Shown here in pieces: positions 28,066 through 36,676 of a stretch of 64,000 bases of DNA (position 1 is its first letter; each line of letters starts with the position of its first letter). Origin of the DNA: Paenibacillus sp. FSL K6-0276 (GTDB lineage Bacteria; Bacillota; Bacilli; Paenibacillales; Paenibacillaceae); assembly GCF_037977235.1 (NCBI RefSeq), contig NZ_CP150276.1, positions 3,410,001 to 3,474,000 on the forward strand, in the 5' to 3' direction. The translations under genes and the position numbers were made by a program. The notes beneath the pieces are model-generated. The model searched no databases and was not told where the DNA came from. It was given only the letters and a program-made list of their open reading frames with translations.

Positions 28066-29059
28066 ATTAACCACATGGATAATCACTGGTCTAGTAGTTG
28101 CAGGATTCTTGTTCGTATTAAAGCAGCATTCATATGCGATGACTGAGCAAAAGATAGAAATCGAAACTTCTCAGGGTAATCTAACTGGAACTTTAATCCT
28201 GCCCGAAAAATACTCTGGAAACATCGGGCTAGTAGTTTTTGTCCATGGTGATGGCCCTATTAATGACACATACGATGATGCATATAAACCTTTGTGGGAG
28301 AAGTTCGCGTCTGCCGGATATGCTTCCTTGTCTCTTAACAAGCCTGGTATTGGTGGTTCCTCTGGTAACTGGTTGGAGCAAAGTATGGAAGATCGTGCTC
28401 AGGAAACTATATCTGCGATTAACTGGGCGAAGTCCTTACCTATGATTGATACGCAATCCATTGGTTTGTGGGGAGCAAGTCAGGCCGGATGGGTGATTCC
28501 CAAAATCGTAAGAGAAGTTCCTGATCTCGCGTTCAGCATTCTTGTATCGCCTGCCGTTAACTGGATTTCTCAAGGTAAATACAATACCCGCGCAGTAATG
28601 AAACAAGAAGGCCTATCGGAACATGAGATCAAAGTGAATGAACATTATAACTCGCAAGTCTTGCAATTACTTAACGAACGAGCATCTTATGAAGATTACT
28701 TGCATATTGCACAATCCGAGGATTTGATTCCAAGGGAAAGATGGGGATTTATCGCCAAAAATTATCAGTCTGATGCCACTGAAGAACTTAGTTACTTCAA
28801 CGCTCCTGTCCATTTAGTGCTTGGCGGTCAAGATATCAATGTAGATATTGAGGAAACCGAACGTATTTACCGTGAAAAAATTCCTGCCAGCTTGCTCTCC
28901 GTCTCTTATTTTCCTGACGCTGACCACTCTATGCTATCGAAGAAGAATGCCGCATCCCCATTAAGAACTTTTTTAACCGCAGTCTTGTTCCCACGACAAT
29001 TGGTTGATAATCAATATTTAAATGATCTAACCCAATTTATTAAGAAACAACCGTTATAA
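28049..29059 (+). CDS. Membrane-anchored or secreted alpha/beta hydrolase
   Basis: A 336-residue serine hydrolase with one N-terminal hydrophobic segment (residues about 9-27), a signal peptide or membrane anchor. The alpha/beta fold shows VVFVHGDGPIND (oxyanion loop), the nucleophile elbow GLWGASQAGW, Asp in LVLGGQDINVD and His in FPDADHSM. Esterase or acyl-peptidase-like activity is likely; substrate unknown. ATG 28049 has AGGAG 8 bases upstream inside the GNAT gene. It is the third gene of the MerR operon and is followed by a strong terminator. Confidence 0.85.
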   Translation: MKKYIKLTTWIITGLVVAGFLFVLKQHSYAMTEQKIEIETSQGNLTGTLILPEKYSGNIGLVVFVHGDGPINDTYDDAYKPLWEKFASAGYASLSLNKPGIGGSSGNWLEQSMEDRAQETISAINWAKSLPMIDTQSIGLWGASQAGWVIPKIVREVPDLAFSILVSPAVNWISQGKYNTRAVMKQEGLSEHEIKVNEHYNSQVLQLLNERASYEDYLHIAQSEDLIPRERWGFIAKNYQSDATEELSYFNAPVHLVLGGQDINVDIEETERIYREKIPASLLSVSYFPDADHSMLSKKNAASPLRTFLTAVLFPRQLVDNQYLNDLTQFIKKQPL

Positions 29060-29060
29060 C

Positions 29061-29116
29061 AAAAACCATCCCTTCGGTCATCATCACTATCTAGATGACT
29101 TCGGGGATGGTCTTTT
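29061..29116 (+). terminator. Terminator of the first MerR operon
   Basis: AAAACCATCCC pairs with GGGATGGTCTTTT, with an inner GGTCATC/GATGAC pair. Confidence 0.9.
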
Positions 29117-29145
29117 CCGATCTAAGCGGAGAAATTCGCTGCTAT

Positions 29146-29303
29146 CTAGTTATACAAGTTCACTTCACGCACAGACCACCAACTTGTAGCTGTCCCGGTC
29201 TGCACCACTTTAATATACCTCGCGTTCTGAGCCGCAAATGTTGCCGTTATAACCGGTCCACTACCGATATACCGTTTGCCAATGCGTTGCCCCAATTCAG
29301 CCT
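29146..29303 (-). pseudogene. C-terminal fragment of an F5/8-type C (discoidin) domain
   Basis: Minus-strand codons ending in TAG at 29148-29146 read ATFAAQNARYIKVVQTGTAT, then SWWSVREVNLYN. This is the last part of F5/8 type C carbohydrate-binding domains (A-R-Y-I-K-x-x-x-T-G-x-x-x-x-W-W-S-x-x-E). There is no N-terminal part. It directly touches an SLH fragment on the other strand. Confidence 0.7.
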
Positions 29304-29429
29304 GATATTGCGGCTTTGGTAGCAGCAGGTCTCATTACAGGAGATGCACAGCAGCAGCTTATACCAACTACCCATTCCACACGTGCCGAAGCAGCTATGC
29401 TGATTTACAGAATTCTTGTGCAAAAATAA
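29304..29429 (+). pseudogene. C-terminal SLH-domain fragment
   Basis: Plus-strand codons 29304-29429 read DIAALVAAGLITGD, then THSTRAEAAMLIYRIL and a stop. This is the second half of an S-layer homology domain at the end of a cell-surface protein. Only about 41 codons remain and there is no start. A proper terminator follows it, showing that this is the true 3' end of a former gene. Confidence 0.7.
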
Positions 29430-29434
29430 AACAA

Positions 29435-29482
29435 AAAAGAACCCTAAAATCACCATACAGGTGGTTTTGGGGTTCTTCTTCA
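29435..29482 (+). terminator. Terminator of the lost SLH gene
   Basis: AAGAACCC...AAAATCACC pairs with GGTGGTTTT...GGGTTCTT, followed by CTTC. Confidence 0.75.
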
Positions 29483-29559
29483 GTTGTATCGTATATCCAG
29501 TGTTGACCCGCATGCACCAATATTATCGTAACCTTGGAATAGGTACACTAGTTTTGCTA

Positions 29560-29590
29560 TTGACTTTACCCTTAGGGGAAGGTGCATAGT
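29560..29590 (+). promoter_or_regulatory. MerR-type promoter with 19-bp spacer
   Basis: -35 TTGACT (29560-29565), 19-base spacer containing the dyad ACCCTTAGGGGAAGGT, -10 CATAGT (29585-29590). It stands 55 bases before the second MerR gene and has the architecture of MerR-activated drug-response promoters. Confidence 0.75.
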
Positions 29591-29645
29591 GGAAATGAAC
29601 AAACCCTCGAAAATAAAGCTTTTAGATCGATAAAAAAACTAAGAA

Positions 29646-30488
29646 ATGGAGATGAGATTATTGCTATCCATTGGAGAATTCTCGAAGATATGCGAAGTTT
29701 CGACCAAAACACTGCGGTATTATGATGAAATTGGATTAATTCATCCAGATGAGATTAATCCTGAGAACGGATATAGGTATTACTCCACCAAACAACTAAC
29801 AAAAATACTCTTTATCAACCGTTTGAAATCATATTATTTCTCTCTGGAAGAAATCAAAGACATTCTGGAATGGGAACAAGATCAATCTGAAGAGAAGCTC
29901 TGCGCAGCCCTAAATCTCAAAAAAAGAGAAATACAGGAGAAACTACGGGCTTATGAATATACCCTAAAACAAATCAATAGTGATGTTATAAATTTAGAGA
30001 ATGGTATATCTATGATGTCCTACCTAAACAAGATAGAAGTACAACTTGTTGATACCAAACCGATGAATATTCTTTTTACACGTCAGATGTTGAGCAGTGA
30101 TGACTATGAGCTTGGATATGGAATGTATTTTAGCAGACTGTATGAAAAAATAGCTTCTGAAAGTTTGACCTTGCTTGGCACGCCAATAACAATTTATCAC
30201 AGTCATGAATATAATCCTGCCGGGAATGATACAGAGTTTGCCCTACCTATTGAGGAAATCGTTAAAGAAACGAGGGAAATACCAGTGGGACTGTGCGCGA
30301 AGTCTGTTTATAAGGGCCCCTATTCAGAATTGACTTCGGTTTATGCGAAGCTTAGAGAATGGATAGAAAATGAAGGATATGAATTGGTGAAATCACCCTA
30401 TGAGATATATCTAACGGACCCCACGCAAGCTACTGTTCCTGAGGATCTTGTTACTGAGGTGTATTTTCCTGTTAAGAAAAGATCGTAG
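29646..30488 (+). CDS. MerR-family regulator with GyrI-like effector domain
   Basis: A roughly 280-residue regulator. N-terminal winged helix: LSIGEFSKICEVSTKTLRYY, GLIHPDEINPENGYRYYS, then a coiled coil (residues about 80-125). The C-terminal 155 residues resemble GyrI/BltR-like multidrug-binding domains (YGMYFSRLYEKIA, GLCAKSVYKGPYSELTSVY, YEIYLTDP, LVTEVYFPV). The start may be ATG 29646, ATG 29652 or TTG 29661; GGAG at 29649-29652 fits the TTG best. Its own 19-bp-spacer promoter lies upstream. The class C-type hydrolase gene follows after 45 bases and is probably co-transcribed. Confidence 0.87.
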   Translation: MEMRLLLSIGEFSKICEVSTKTLRYYDEIGLIHPDEINPENGYRYYSTKQLTKILFINRLKSYYFSLEEIKDILEWEQDQSEEKLCAALNLKKREIQEKLRAYEYTLKQINSDVINLENGISMMSYLNKIEVQLVDTKPMNILFTRQMLSSDDYELGYGMYFSRLYEKIASESLTLLGTPITIYHSHEYNPAGNDTEFALPIEEIVKETREIPVGLCAKSVYKGPYSELTSVYAKLREWIENEGYELVKSPYEIYLTDPTQATVPEDLVTEVYFPVKKRS

Positions 30489-30533
30489 CAAAACTGATAT
30501 CTACACAAAAATTTGATTAAAGGAGTTACCTAT

Positions 30534-31562
30534 ATGCACAGAAACTACTGGCCCACGACAGACTGGCAAACGTCAGATTCGGCAACCTTGAGAATGGACG
30601 CTGAACAACTTTCAGAACTAGAAGCGAAGATTAAATCCGACTATAGCAATATAAACGGGATTGTTGTGGTGAGAAATGGATATATAGCCTATGAAAAATA
30701 CTTTAATGGCTATGGCCCGAATGATATGCATCATGCGGCTTCTGTAACGAAAAGCATCATATCCGCCCTCATTGGTATTGCCATAGATATTGGATATATC
30801 AAAAATGCAGATCAGAAGGTGCTGGATTTTTTCCCCGAATATGTTCCCGACGATACAGCTGCCAATCTGCAAAAACAAGAAATCACCATACGGCATTTGC
30901 TCACCATGACAGCCCCCTTTGCTTTTGAGGACTGGCACGAACCGCTGGACCAAATGTGTATAGCGTCTGACTGGGTCAAATACACGCTAGACATACTTGG
31001 CCACCAAGGAAACATTGGAGCTTTTAAATATTCCACCGCAGGGGCGCACATGCTTTCAGCTATCATCACTCGTTGCACAGGAAAAAGTGCCCGTGAGTTT
31101 GCCAACGAGCGTTTATTCAAACCTATCGGCATGAAGGAAATCCCGGATTATGAGATGAAATCATTTGGGTTTAATGATTTGTTTGGAGTAAATGTGAAAG
31201 GATGGGTTGAAGACCCCAACCGTAACTCCACAGGAGGCTGGGGTCTAACATTAAATCCACGTGATATGGCACGTTTTGGATTTCTATATCTGAACCGTGG
31301 CCTTTGGGATAATCATCATATGATTTCGGAGACATGGATTGATGCATCAACAGCGATGAATTCCAATAATTACGGTTATCTATGGTGGCTACGCGAAGAG
31401 GATGGTGTTTTTACTTACTCCGCACTAGGCGATGGCGGCAATATCATTTGTTGCATTCCAGAGAAAGACCTTGTCGTAGCTATAGCATCAGAATTCATTA
31501 TTCATCCTAGAGATCGGTGGACTCTGATTAAAGAATGTATTATTCCTGCTGTAATAGACTAA
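30534..31562 (+). CDS. Serine hydrolase of the beta-lactamase / penicillin-binding protein fold
   Basis: A 342-residue protein of the class C beta-lactamase-like serine hydrolase family. The S-x-x-K nucleophile motif is in HAASVTKSIISALIG, the second motif Y-S-T replaces the usual Y-x-N in FKYSTAGAHML, and GLxLxxRDMARFGFLYL-like GLTLNPRDMARFGFLY follows. The third motif is ALGDGGN, in place of HTG. No signal peptide, so it acts inside the cell; these proteins are more often esterases or amidases than true beta-lactamases. ATG 30534 has AAAGGAG 8 bases upstream. It follows the drug-sensing MerR gene. Confidence 0.87.
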   Translation: MHRNYWPTTDWQTSDSATLRMDAEQLSELEAKIKSDYSNINGIVVVRNGYIAYEKYFNGYGPNDMHHAASVTKSIISALIGIAIDIGYIKNADQKVLDFFPEYVPDDTAANLQKQEITIRHLLTMTAPFAFEDWHEPLDQMCIASDWVKYTLDILGHQGNIGAFKYSTAGAHMLSAIITRCTGKSAREFANERLFKPIGMKEIPDYEMKSFGFNDLFGVNVKGWVEDPNRNSTGGWGLTLNPRDMARFGFLYLNRGLWDNHHMISETWIDASTAMNSNNYGYLWWLREEDGVFTYSALGDGGNIICCIPEKDLVVAIASEFIIHPRDRWTLIKECIIPAVID

Positions 31563-31739
31563 ATAATTTATCACTAAATCAGCTAAAGCTGCGAGTAGAA
31601 TGGATACAGAGTAATTCTTCTCTTTATTTAAAGTGCCCTCGCGGCTTTTGTATTTATTTCATGTATAATTGTACAATAAATGTATTAAATATTTGAATTG
31701 TCTCCTTATTTCAATGTATTTTAGAACTTATTTGAGGTG

Positions 31740-32325
31740 ATGGATTACAATGTCCTACTTGAACATCCCTATGGTCTAGTGGAACAGTTGGCTATTCCAC
31801 TTTGTAATTTTATTTCCATCTGGAAAGTGCTAGCTAATGACACGTACCAAGTCAGTAAAGGAGAGGGATTCAATGCTCCCGGCTTGTTTATCACCTATAA
31901 AGGAAAAGGAACCTTATCTCAATCAACAAACCAATATGAACTACATGCAGATTCATATTTTTTCGTTCAGGAAGGTATTCCGTCTCACTATAGATGTCAA
32001 AATGATGATTGGAAGTTCTACTTTCTTGACTTTAGTAGCCTGGATATGACCCACTTTCTCCAGCTTCCCGTCGGTGAGATCGTTGCAACTGGTAAAATGA
32101 CTGAGGTTTACCCGTTTTCGTTCCATAACTGGCCTATCCCCCAGCAACTATATGTTAAAACTAAAGCTAGAGTCTGCAAAAGTATCTCTCGATACGACAA
32201 GTTTATCGGCGAAGAAAATCGCATCTGCCCTGCATTTTTATGACGAATTCCACTTTTCAAAACTGTTTAAAAAAACTACGGTCTATCTCCAACCGCATTT
32301 CGACTCCTTAACAAATCAGGACAAG
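31740..32325 (+). pseudogene. Broken AraC-family regulator
   Basis: The first frame (31740-32243) encodes an AraC-type N-terminal cupin domain: YGLVEQLAIPLCNFISIWKV, GLFITYKGKGTL, YFFVQEGIPSHYRC. Then an overlapping frame (from about 32152) gives DTTSLSAKKIASALHFYDEF and HFSKLFKK, which is the second helix-turn-helix of AraC proteins. The first helix-turn-helix and the linker are missing, and the two parts are in different frames. Its tail overlaps the 3' end of the convergent DUF817 gene. Confidence 0.75.
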
Positions 32326-32334
32326 AAAGCTAAA

Positions 32335-33102
32335 TCACTGTGTTCGACTAGCTTTAACATGTTTAAGCTGGGCCACGATGATGACGCTAATGATTACCAG
32401 AAGGAACCAAGAGCTGATCTTACTGAAACTCACCAACTGCCAGGTTTGCTCCTGATCTGGGTATTTCCAAGCACCAAAGAATGTGGCGATATTCTCCGCT
32501 AACCAGATGAAAAAACCTACAAGGATAAAAGCAACTGATAAATGCATCCGATAAGTTGTAGTCCGTACCCGATATATAATCCGTGTCTTCCAGAAGACGA
32601 TAAACACAAGCGCCGTCAGCCACCAACGAAAATCGGGAATAAAGTGATGTGTGAAAAAGTTTAAATAGATAGCCCCTCCAAGCAGCGCCGAAGGCATTAA
32701 CCCAGGCCAATCTGTCATGTCCATCCGCAATCTCCGCCATACCTGACACATAAAGCTTGCTACACTTGCATACATAAAACCGCTATAAAGTGGGACACCG
32801 AACAACTTAGTATACCCAGGCTCAGGATATGCCCATGAACCCATCGATACCTTATATAATTCCAGCATCAGACCAATAACGTGAAATACACAGATGACTT
32901 TGATTTCATCAAGTGTTTCTAATCCGCTGCGGTACATGAAGTATTGCACACCAAGTAGTATCAGTAGAATGGCATCATAACGGTAAATGAAAGGTATATC
33001 TATTACACTTGTGAGAGCTAAAGTTCCAAAGATCACAACTGGAAAAATACAGCTCATCGCCTGATGATAGCCAAAATGCAGTAGTTGAATGATTGGTTTC
33101 AA
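32335..33102 (-). CDS. DUF817 integral membrane protein (YoaT-like)
   Basis: A protein of about 255 residues with seven or eight predicted membrane helices (AMSCIFPVVIFGTLALTSV, YDAILLILLGVQYFMY, ICVFHVIGLMLELYKV, FMYASVASFMC, LLGGAIYLNFFTH, WLTALVFIVFWK, LSVAFILVGFFIWLAENIATF, WFLLVIISVIIVA). The loop GSWAYPEPGYTKLFGVPLYSGFMY and FFGAWKYPDQ are typical of DUF817, to which Bacillus YoaT belongs. Function unknown. The start is probably TTG 33102, with AGGAG 10 bases upstream; the frame can be read nine codons further from a TTG at 33129, but that part contains the ribosome site. Confidence 0.85.
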   Translation of the reverse strand: MKPIIQLLHFGYHQAMSCIFPVVIFGTLALTSVIDIPFIYRYDAILLILLGVQYFMYRSGLETLDEIKVICVFHVIGLMLELYKVSMGSWAYPEPGYTKLFGVPLYSGFMYASVASFMCQVWRRLRMDMTDWPGLMPSALLGGAIYLNFFTHHFIPDFRWWLTALVFIVFWKTRIIYRVRTTTYRMHLSVAFILVGFFIWLAENIATFFGAWKYPDQEQTWQLVSFSKISSWFLLVIISVIIVAQLKHVKASRTQ

Positions 33103-33129
33103 TGATGTTGATCTCCTCTTCTTGCCCAA

Positions 33130-33586
33130 TTCATCTTACGATTTAAGAATAAAGGCGAAGTCCCTATTTAAAAAGAGAAAGTTTCTCGTTAATATTTCTT
33201 ATTTTAGCTTATTTCAAGCTCTATTTCGTTATGAGAGAAAAAAAGCACCGAACAAACAGTAGCTATAAGCTCTGTTTTCGATGCTTCTTTTGTTGGACCG
33301 TTGTAATCTAACTCCGTTCTTCTCAATACTACATGATGATTTAGATTAACCCCAGCATAGAGCCTTACGGCTTAGTGACCGTCACCTACGAGTTCATGCC
33401 CGTTGCTGTGGATCATGCCCTTTGATGAGTACCCTCATCAATACTGATCGTCTACGACCATTAACCTTAACCGTGAAACATCCTCCTTCTGTAACCGATG
33501 TTGGTTGCCACAATCTTCTAATACCAAAGCAAGGGCCGTCCCTCAGCTTCATTTCCGCTTGTGGACGGCCCGCTCAAGGCTGCTTT
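33130..33586. other. Intergenic debris between DUF817 and the GC-rich block
   Basis: No intact gene. A hairpin at about 33239-33293 (AAGCA..., CTGTTTTCGATGCTT) may end transcripts. A longer inverted repeat GGGCCGTCC/GGACGGCCC spans 33536-33573 just beyond the end of the SLH remnant. On the minus strand around 33370 a short VTVTKP-like tail ends in a stop, as if from another surface protein, but it is too short to assign. Confidence 0.4.
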
Positions 33587-33935
33587 TTACTTGGAATTTC
33601 TCACGTCGATCAGTTGGATCTTTTCCAGCATCCGCTGTACGATGGCCGCCGTCTCCGCACTCGTGATGGGGCTTGTTGGCTTCAGTCCTATGTCAGAACC
33701 TTTTACCAGACCGCTCTTCACCGCCGCGCCAACAGTTGGCTTCGCCCACGCATCTACCGCCGATCCATCTGTAAACGAGGCAAGTGCGGATTCTGCCTCT
33801 GCTCTGTTGACGCTCGCGTAAAGTCCAGTCCACTTCATCGCTCGTAATCACTGCCATTGCTTCTTGGCGGGTGATCGTATTGCTTGGGTGGAATGCCCCA
33901 TCTTCGTACCTTTGGATGATACCGTACTCCTGCGG
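33587..33935 (-). pseudogene. Frameshifted SLH-domain remnant
   Basis: Minus strand. The open part (33838-33587) reads NRAEAESALASFTDGSAVDAWAKP, GLVKGSDIGLKP and SAETAAIVQRMLEKI, that is the end of one SLH domain and the beginning of the last. Upstream in another frame GIIQRYEDGAFHPSNTIT and RQEAMAVI are visible, the preceding SLH repeat. A frameshift near 33835 joins them. No start and no extracellular body remain. Confidence 0.75.
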
Positions 33936-33943
33936 TCAAAATG

Positions 33944-34891
33944 CTAAGTCAGACGACCGCTCAAGTTTTCAAGCATGTCTTTGGTCATGCCCCCTAAATC
34001 GTATACTGGAGAAAACCCCCACTCCTGCGTTGCAGCGGTCGAATCGAGCGAATTCGGCCAACTCTCTGCGATCGCTTGACGAACCGGATCCACATTGTAG
34101 TTCAGGACGAAGCCAGGGATATAACGCCGAATCGACGTTGCAACTGTCTCTGGATCTACGCTCATGGCCGTTACGTTAAAAGCATTGCGGTGCTGAAGCC
34201 GCGCTGGGTCCGCCTCCATCAACTTCACGATCGCCTCCAATGCGTCCGGCAAATACATCATATCTAGGAAGGTGCCCGCTGCAATATAAGAAGTATATTG
34301 TCCCTTTGCAAGGGCTTCGACGTACATATCGACGACATAGTCCGTCGTTCCGCCCCCGGGAGGCGCCATGTACGATATCAACCCGGGAAACCGCAAACTA
34401 CGCGTATCAACACCATACTTCTGATGATAATAGTCGCAGAGCAGTTCACCTGCTACTTTGCTCACGCCGTACATCGTTATCGGCCTCTGAACGGTATCTT
34501 GAGGCGTTCCCTTTTTTGGCGTGCCGGGCCCGAACGCGCCGATCGAGCTCGGTGCAAAGAACGAACAGCCTAGCTCCCGCGAGACCTCTAGGGCATTGGT
34601 TAATCCGCCCATGTTAAGGTTCCAAGCTAGAAGCGGTTTGGCTTCGGCGGTGGCGGACAGTAGAGCAGCCAGATGCAGGATCGTATCGACTTGATGCGCC
34701 TTCGCGATTTCCAGCATCGACGCGCCGTCCATGACATCCAACAGCTCAAAAGGTCCCGAATGAACCGCGGCATTATCACTTAATCGAATATCCGTTGCCA
34801 CCACCTGAGTCGCGCCATAAAGTTGACGCAAATGGCACACCAGTTCAGATCCGATTTGCCCGAGGGCACCGGTTACTAGGATCTTTTTCAT
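33944..34891 (-). CDS. L-threonine 3-dehydrogenase, short-chain (SDR) type
   Basis: A 315-residue NAD-dependent epimerase-like dehydrogenase that oxidises L-threonine to 2-amino-3-ketobutyrate. The Rossmann motif is ILVTGALGQIGSEL at residues 4-17, Asp in VVATDIR binds NAD, the catalytic pair is Y-G-V-S-K (MYGVSKVAGELL), and the stretch SLRFPGLIS is typical of this family. It is unrelated in fold to the zinc-type Tdh of E. coli. It lies 31 bases downstream of kbl, whose product uses the ketobutyrate. Both genes are GC-richer than the region to the left. Confidence 0.87.
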   Translation of the reverse strand: MKKILVTGALGQIGSELVCHLRQLYGATQVVATDIRLSDNAAVHSGPFELLDVMDGASMLEIAKAHQVDTILHLAALLSATAEAKPLLAWNLNMGGLTNALEVSRELGCSFFAPSSIGAFGPGTPKKGTPQDTVQRPITMYGVSKVAGELLCDYYHQKYGVDTRSLRFPGLISYMAPPGGGTTDYVVDMYVEALAKGQYTSYIAAGTFLDMMYLPDALEAIVKLMEADPARLQHRNAFNVTAMSVDPETVATSIRRYIPGFVLNYNVDPVRQAIAESWPNSLDSTAATQEWGFSPVYDLGGMTKDMLENLSGRLT

Positions 34892-34922
34892 ACTGCATAA
34901 CTCTCCTTTCCCGATAGTCTTG

Positions 34923-36113
34923 TCATATCAAGCTCATCTCGCGTCCCACCCGTTCATATGCGGCTAACGCCTCATTGAGCATATCCGTTGTATGCGCCGC
35001 TGTTGGCATATTGCGAATGCGTCCCGTACCCTTCGGTACTGTCGGAAACACGATCGCTTTCGCATAGACGCCTTCCTCCATCAGCCGCTTACTGAACGCT
35101 TGAGTCAACGTTTCGTCTCCGATAATACACGGGGTGATCGGCGTTTCGCTCGCTCCGACGTTGTAACCGAGCTTAATAAGCCCTTGCTTCAAATAGTCTC
35201 CGTTTGCCCAAAGACGATCTTGCAACTCCGTACTCCGCTCCAAAATACCGATCGCCTCGATGCAAGCTCCTATCGCCGCCGGAGGGAGCGAAGTAGAAAA
35301 CAGGAACGGACGGCTTCGTACTTTCAGCCAATCGATCAAATCGCGACGCCCTGCCACATAACCGCCAGCCACGCCGATTGCCTTGGATAATGTCCCAATT
35401 TGAAAATCGATTCGATCAGATAACCCGAAATGTTTGACCGTCCCAGCTCCGTCTCCCAGCACCCCTGAGCCATGAGCATCGTCGACATACGTAATCAAGT
35501 CGAATACTTCAGCGATATGCTGAATCTCGGGCAACTTCGCAATGTCCCCATCCATTGAAAACACGCCATCCGTGATCACCATTACCTTGCCGTATGCACC
35601 GGATCTGGTAGCCTCCTCTGCCTTTGCGCGTAAATCTTCCATGTCAGAATGGCGATAGCGAATGATTTTCGCTCGGGACAAGCGGCATCCATCGATGATG
35701 GAGGCATGATTCAGCTCATCGGACAAAATCGCATCATGTTGGTCCATGACGGCCGAGATGGCGGCCATATTACAGTTGAAACCGGATTGGTAAGCAATTG
35801 CAGCTTCCGTGTGCTTGAATTTGGCGAGCTTCTCTTCAAGTCGCACATGCAGGTCGAACGTTCCGTTGATGGTTCGAACGGCTCCTGATCCGGCACCGTA
35901 CTTCTCAGTTGCCTTCACGGCAGCAGCAATAAGCCTATCGTCCGTTGCAAGGCCAAGATAATTGTTAGAGGATAGGTTGATCCGCTTCACGCCCCCGATC
36001 ATAATGATAGGACCGTTCGGCCCCTCCAGGGGATCGATTTCGTTATATAAACCTTTGCTCTTCAATTCGGATAGACCGTTCTGAAGAAACGTCATTAGAA
36101 TTTTACTGCTCAT
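34923..36113 (-). CDS. kbl: Glycine C-acetyltransferase (2-amino-3-ketobutyrate CoA ligase)
   Basis: A 396-residue PLP enzyme of the alpha-oxoamine synthase family. It cleaves 2-amino-3-ketobutyrate with CoA to glycine and acetyl-CoA, completing threonine breakdown begun by the neighbouring dehydrogenase. Seen: [51 protein letters not shown], and the PLP lysine in [16 protein letters not shown]. Length agrees with Kbl (about 392-398). The ATG at 36113 has AAGGGG about 8 bases upstream; a GTG and an ATG 9 and 6 bases further upstream are less well placed. A ruined XRE/cupin regulator gene is divergent from it. Confidence 0.92.
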   Translation of the reverse strand: MSSKILMTFLQNGLSELKSKGLYNEIDPLEGPNGPIIMIGGVKRINLSSNNYLGLATDDRLIAAAVKATEKYGAGSGAVRTINGTFDLHVRLEEKLAKFKHTEAAIAYQSGFNCNMAAISAVMDQHDAILSDELNHASIIDGCRLSRAKIIRYRHSDMEDLRAKAEEATRSGAYGKVMVITDGVFSMDGDIAKLPEIQHIAEVFDLITYVDDAHGSGVLGDGAGTVKHFGLSDRIDFQIGTLSKAIGVAGGYVAGRRDLIDWLKVRSRPFLFSTSLPPAAIGACIEAIGILERSTELQDRLWANGDYLKQGLIKLGYNVGASETPITPCIIGDETLTQAFSKRLMEEGVYAKAIVFPTVPKGTGRIRNMPTAAHTTDMLNEALAAYERVGREMSLI

Positions 36114-36170
36114 TCCCATCACCCCTTCTTCTTTTTGTTCAATATACTTTTTGCTCGGGTTTAAGCAATT

Positions 36171-36620
36171 GTGATCACTTCCGAAATAAGGCGAGTCCAG
36201 CCCTTACATTTCGACGATATGGAAAAAGCCAATAGGCTACGCCTGATCAACGAATCGCACCCCGAAGTTGCCGTCATTCGTCAATCCGACATCGTGCCGC
36301 TCGCTTCCGACGACGGTAAATTCCGTTCATATCCCTTGTTCCCTTTCGATCCCCAACCTCATTTGGAGATTTATTCCGTGGTGATGGATCCGGAAAGCGT
36401 TCACTGATCGGATGCCCATCATGACGTCGTGGAAGAGTTCTTGATGATGGCGGAGGGAACGCTTGAGCTAACGATCGGAGATGAATGCTACGTTATTCAT
36501 TAAGGCGATTCCTTGCGGTTTGCTGCTGACCGCTCCCATCAATATTATATGCGACGAACCCGTACGATTCGTTAGCATTCCCACCAGTATAACCCTTGAA
36601 GTAACTGTCGAAACGTGTGA
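36171..36620 (+). pseudogene. Cupin half of an XRE/cupin regulator, with in-frame stops
   Basis: The frame from 36171 reads HFDDMEKANRLRLINESHPE, VAVIRQSDIVPLASDDGKF, YPLFPFDPQPHLEIYSV, then TGA at 36405, then SDAHHDVVEEFLMMAEGTLE and LTIGDECYVIH, then TAA at 36501, then GDSLRFAADRSHQYY. After about 36550 the family-like sequence (EPVRFVSIPT) is in another frame. This is the cupin domain of helix-turn-helix/cupin regulators; the DNA-binding half is missing. Two nonsense mutations, one frameshift and an N-terminal loss make it dead. It probably once regulated the divergent kbl operon. Confidence 0.75.
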
Positions 36621-36655
36621 AAAAGATCCCCTTCCCGTGAGGGAGCGGGGATCTC
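36619..36655 (-). terminator. Terminator of the alpha-galactoside operon
   Basis: Minus strand: AGATCCCC pairs with GGGGATCT, inner CCCT/AGGG-like pair, then TTTTT. It begins about 22 bases after the MFS gene stop. The plus strand has a weaker TCTCTT tail. Confidence 0.85.
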
Positions 36656-36676
36656 TTGCCGCATGAGTTATTCGCA

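Noticed and set aside
36171-36620. Stop-codon recoding (selenocysteine) in the cupin gene
   Set aside because: The TGA is followed by a TAA in the same frame and then a frameshift, and the DNA-binding half is missing, so decay is the simpler explanation.
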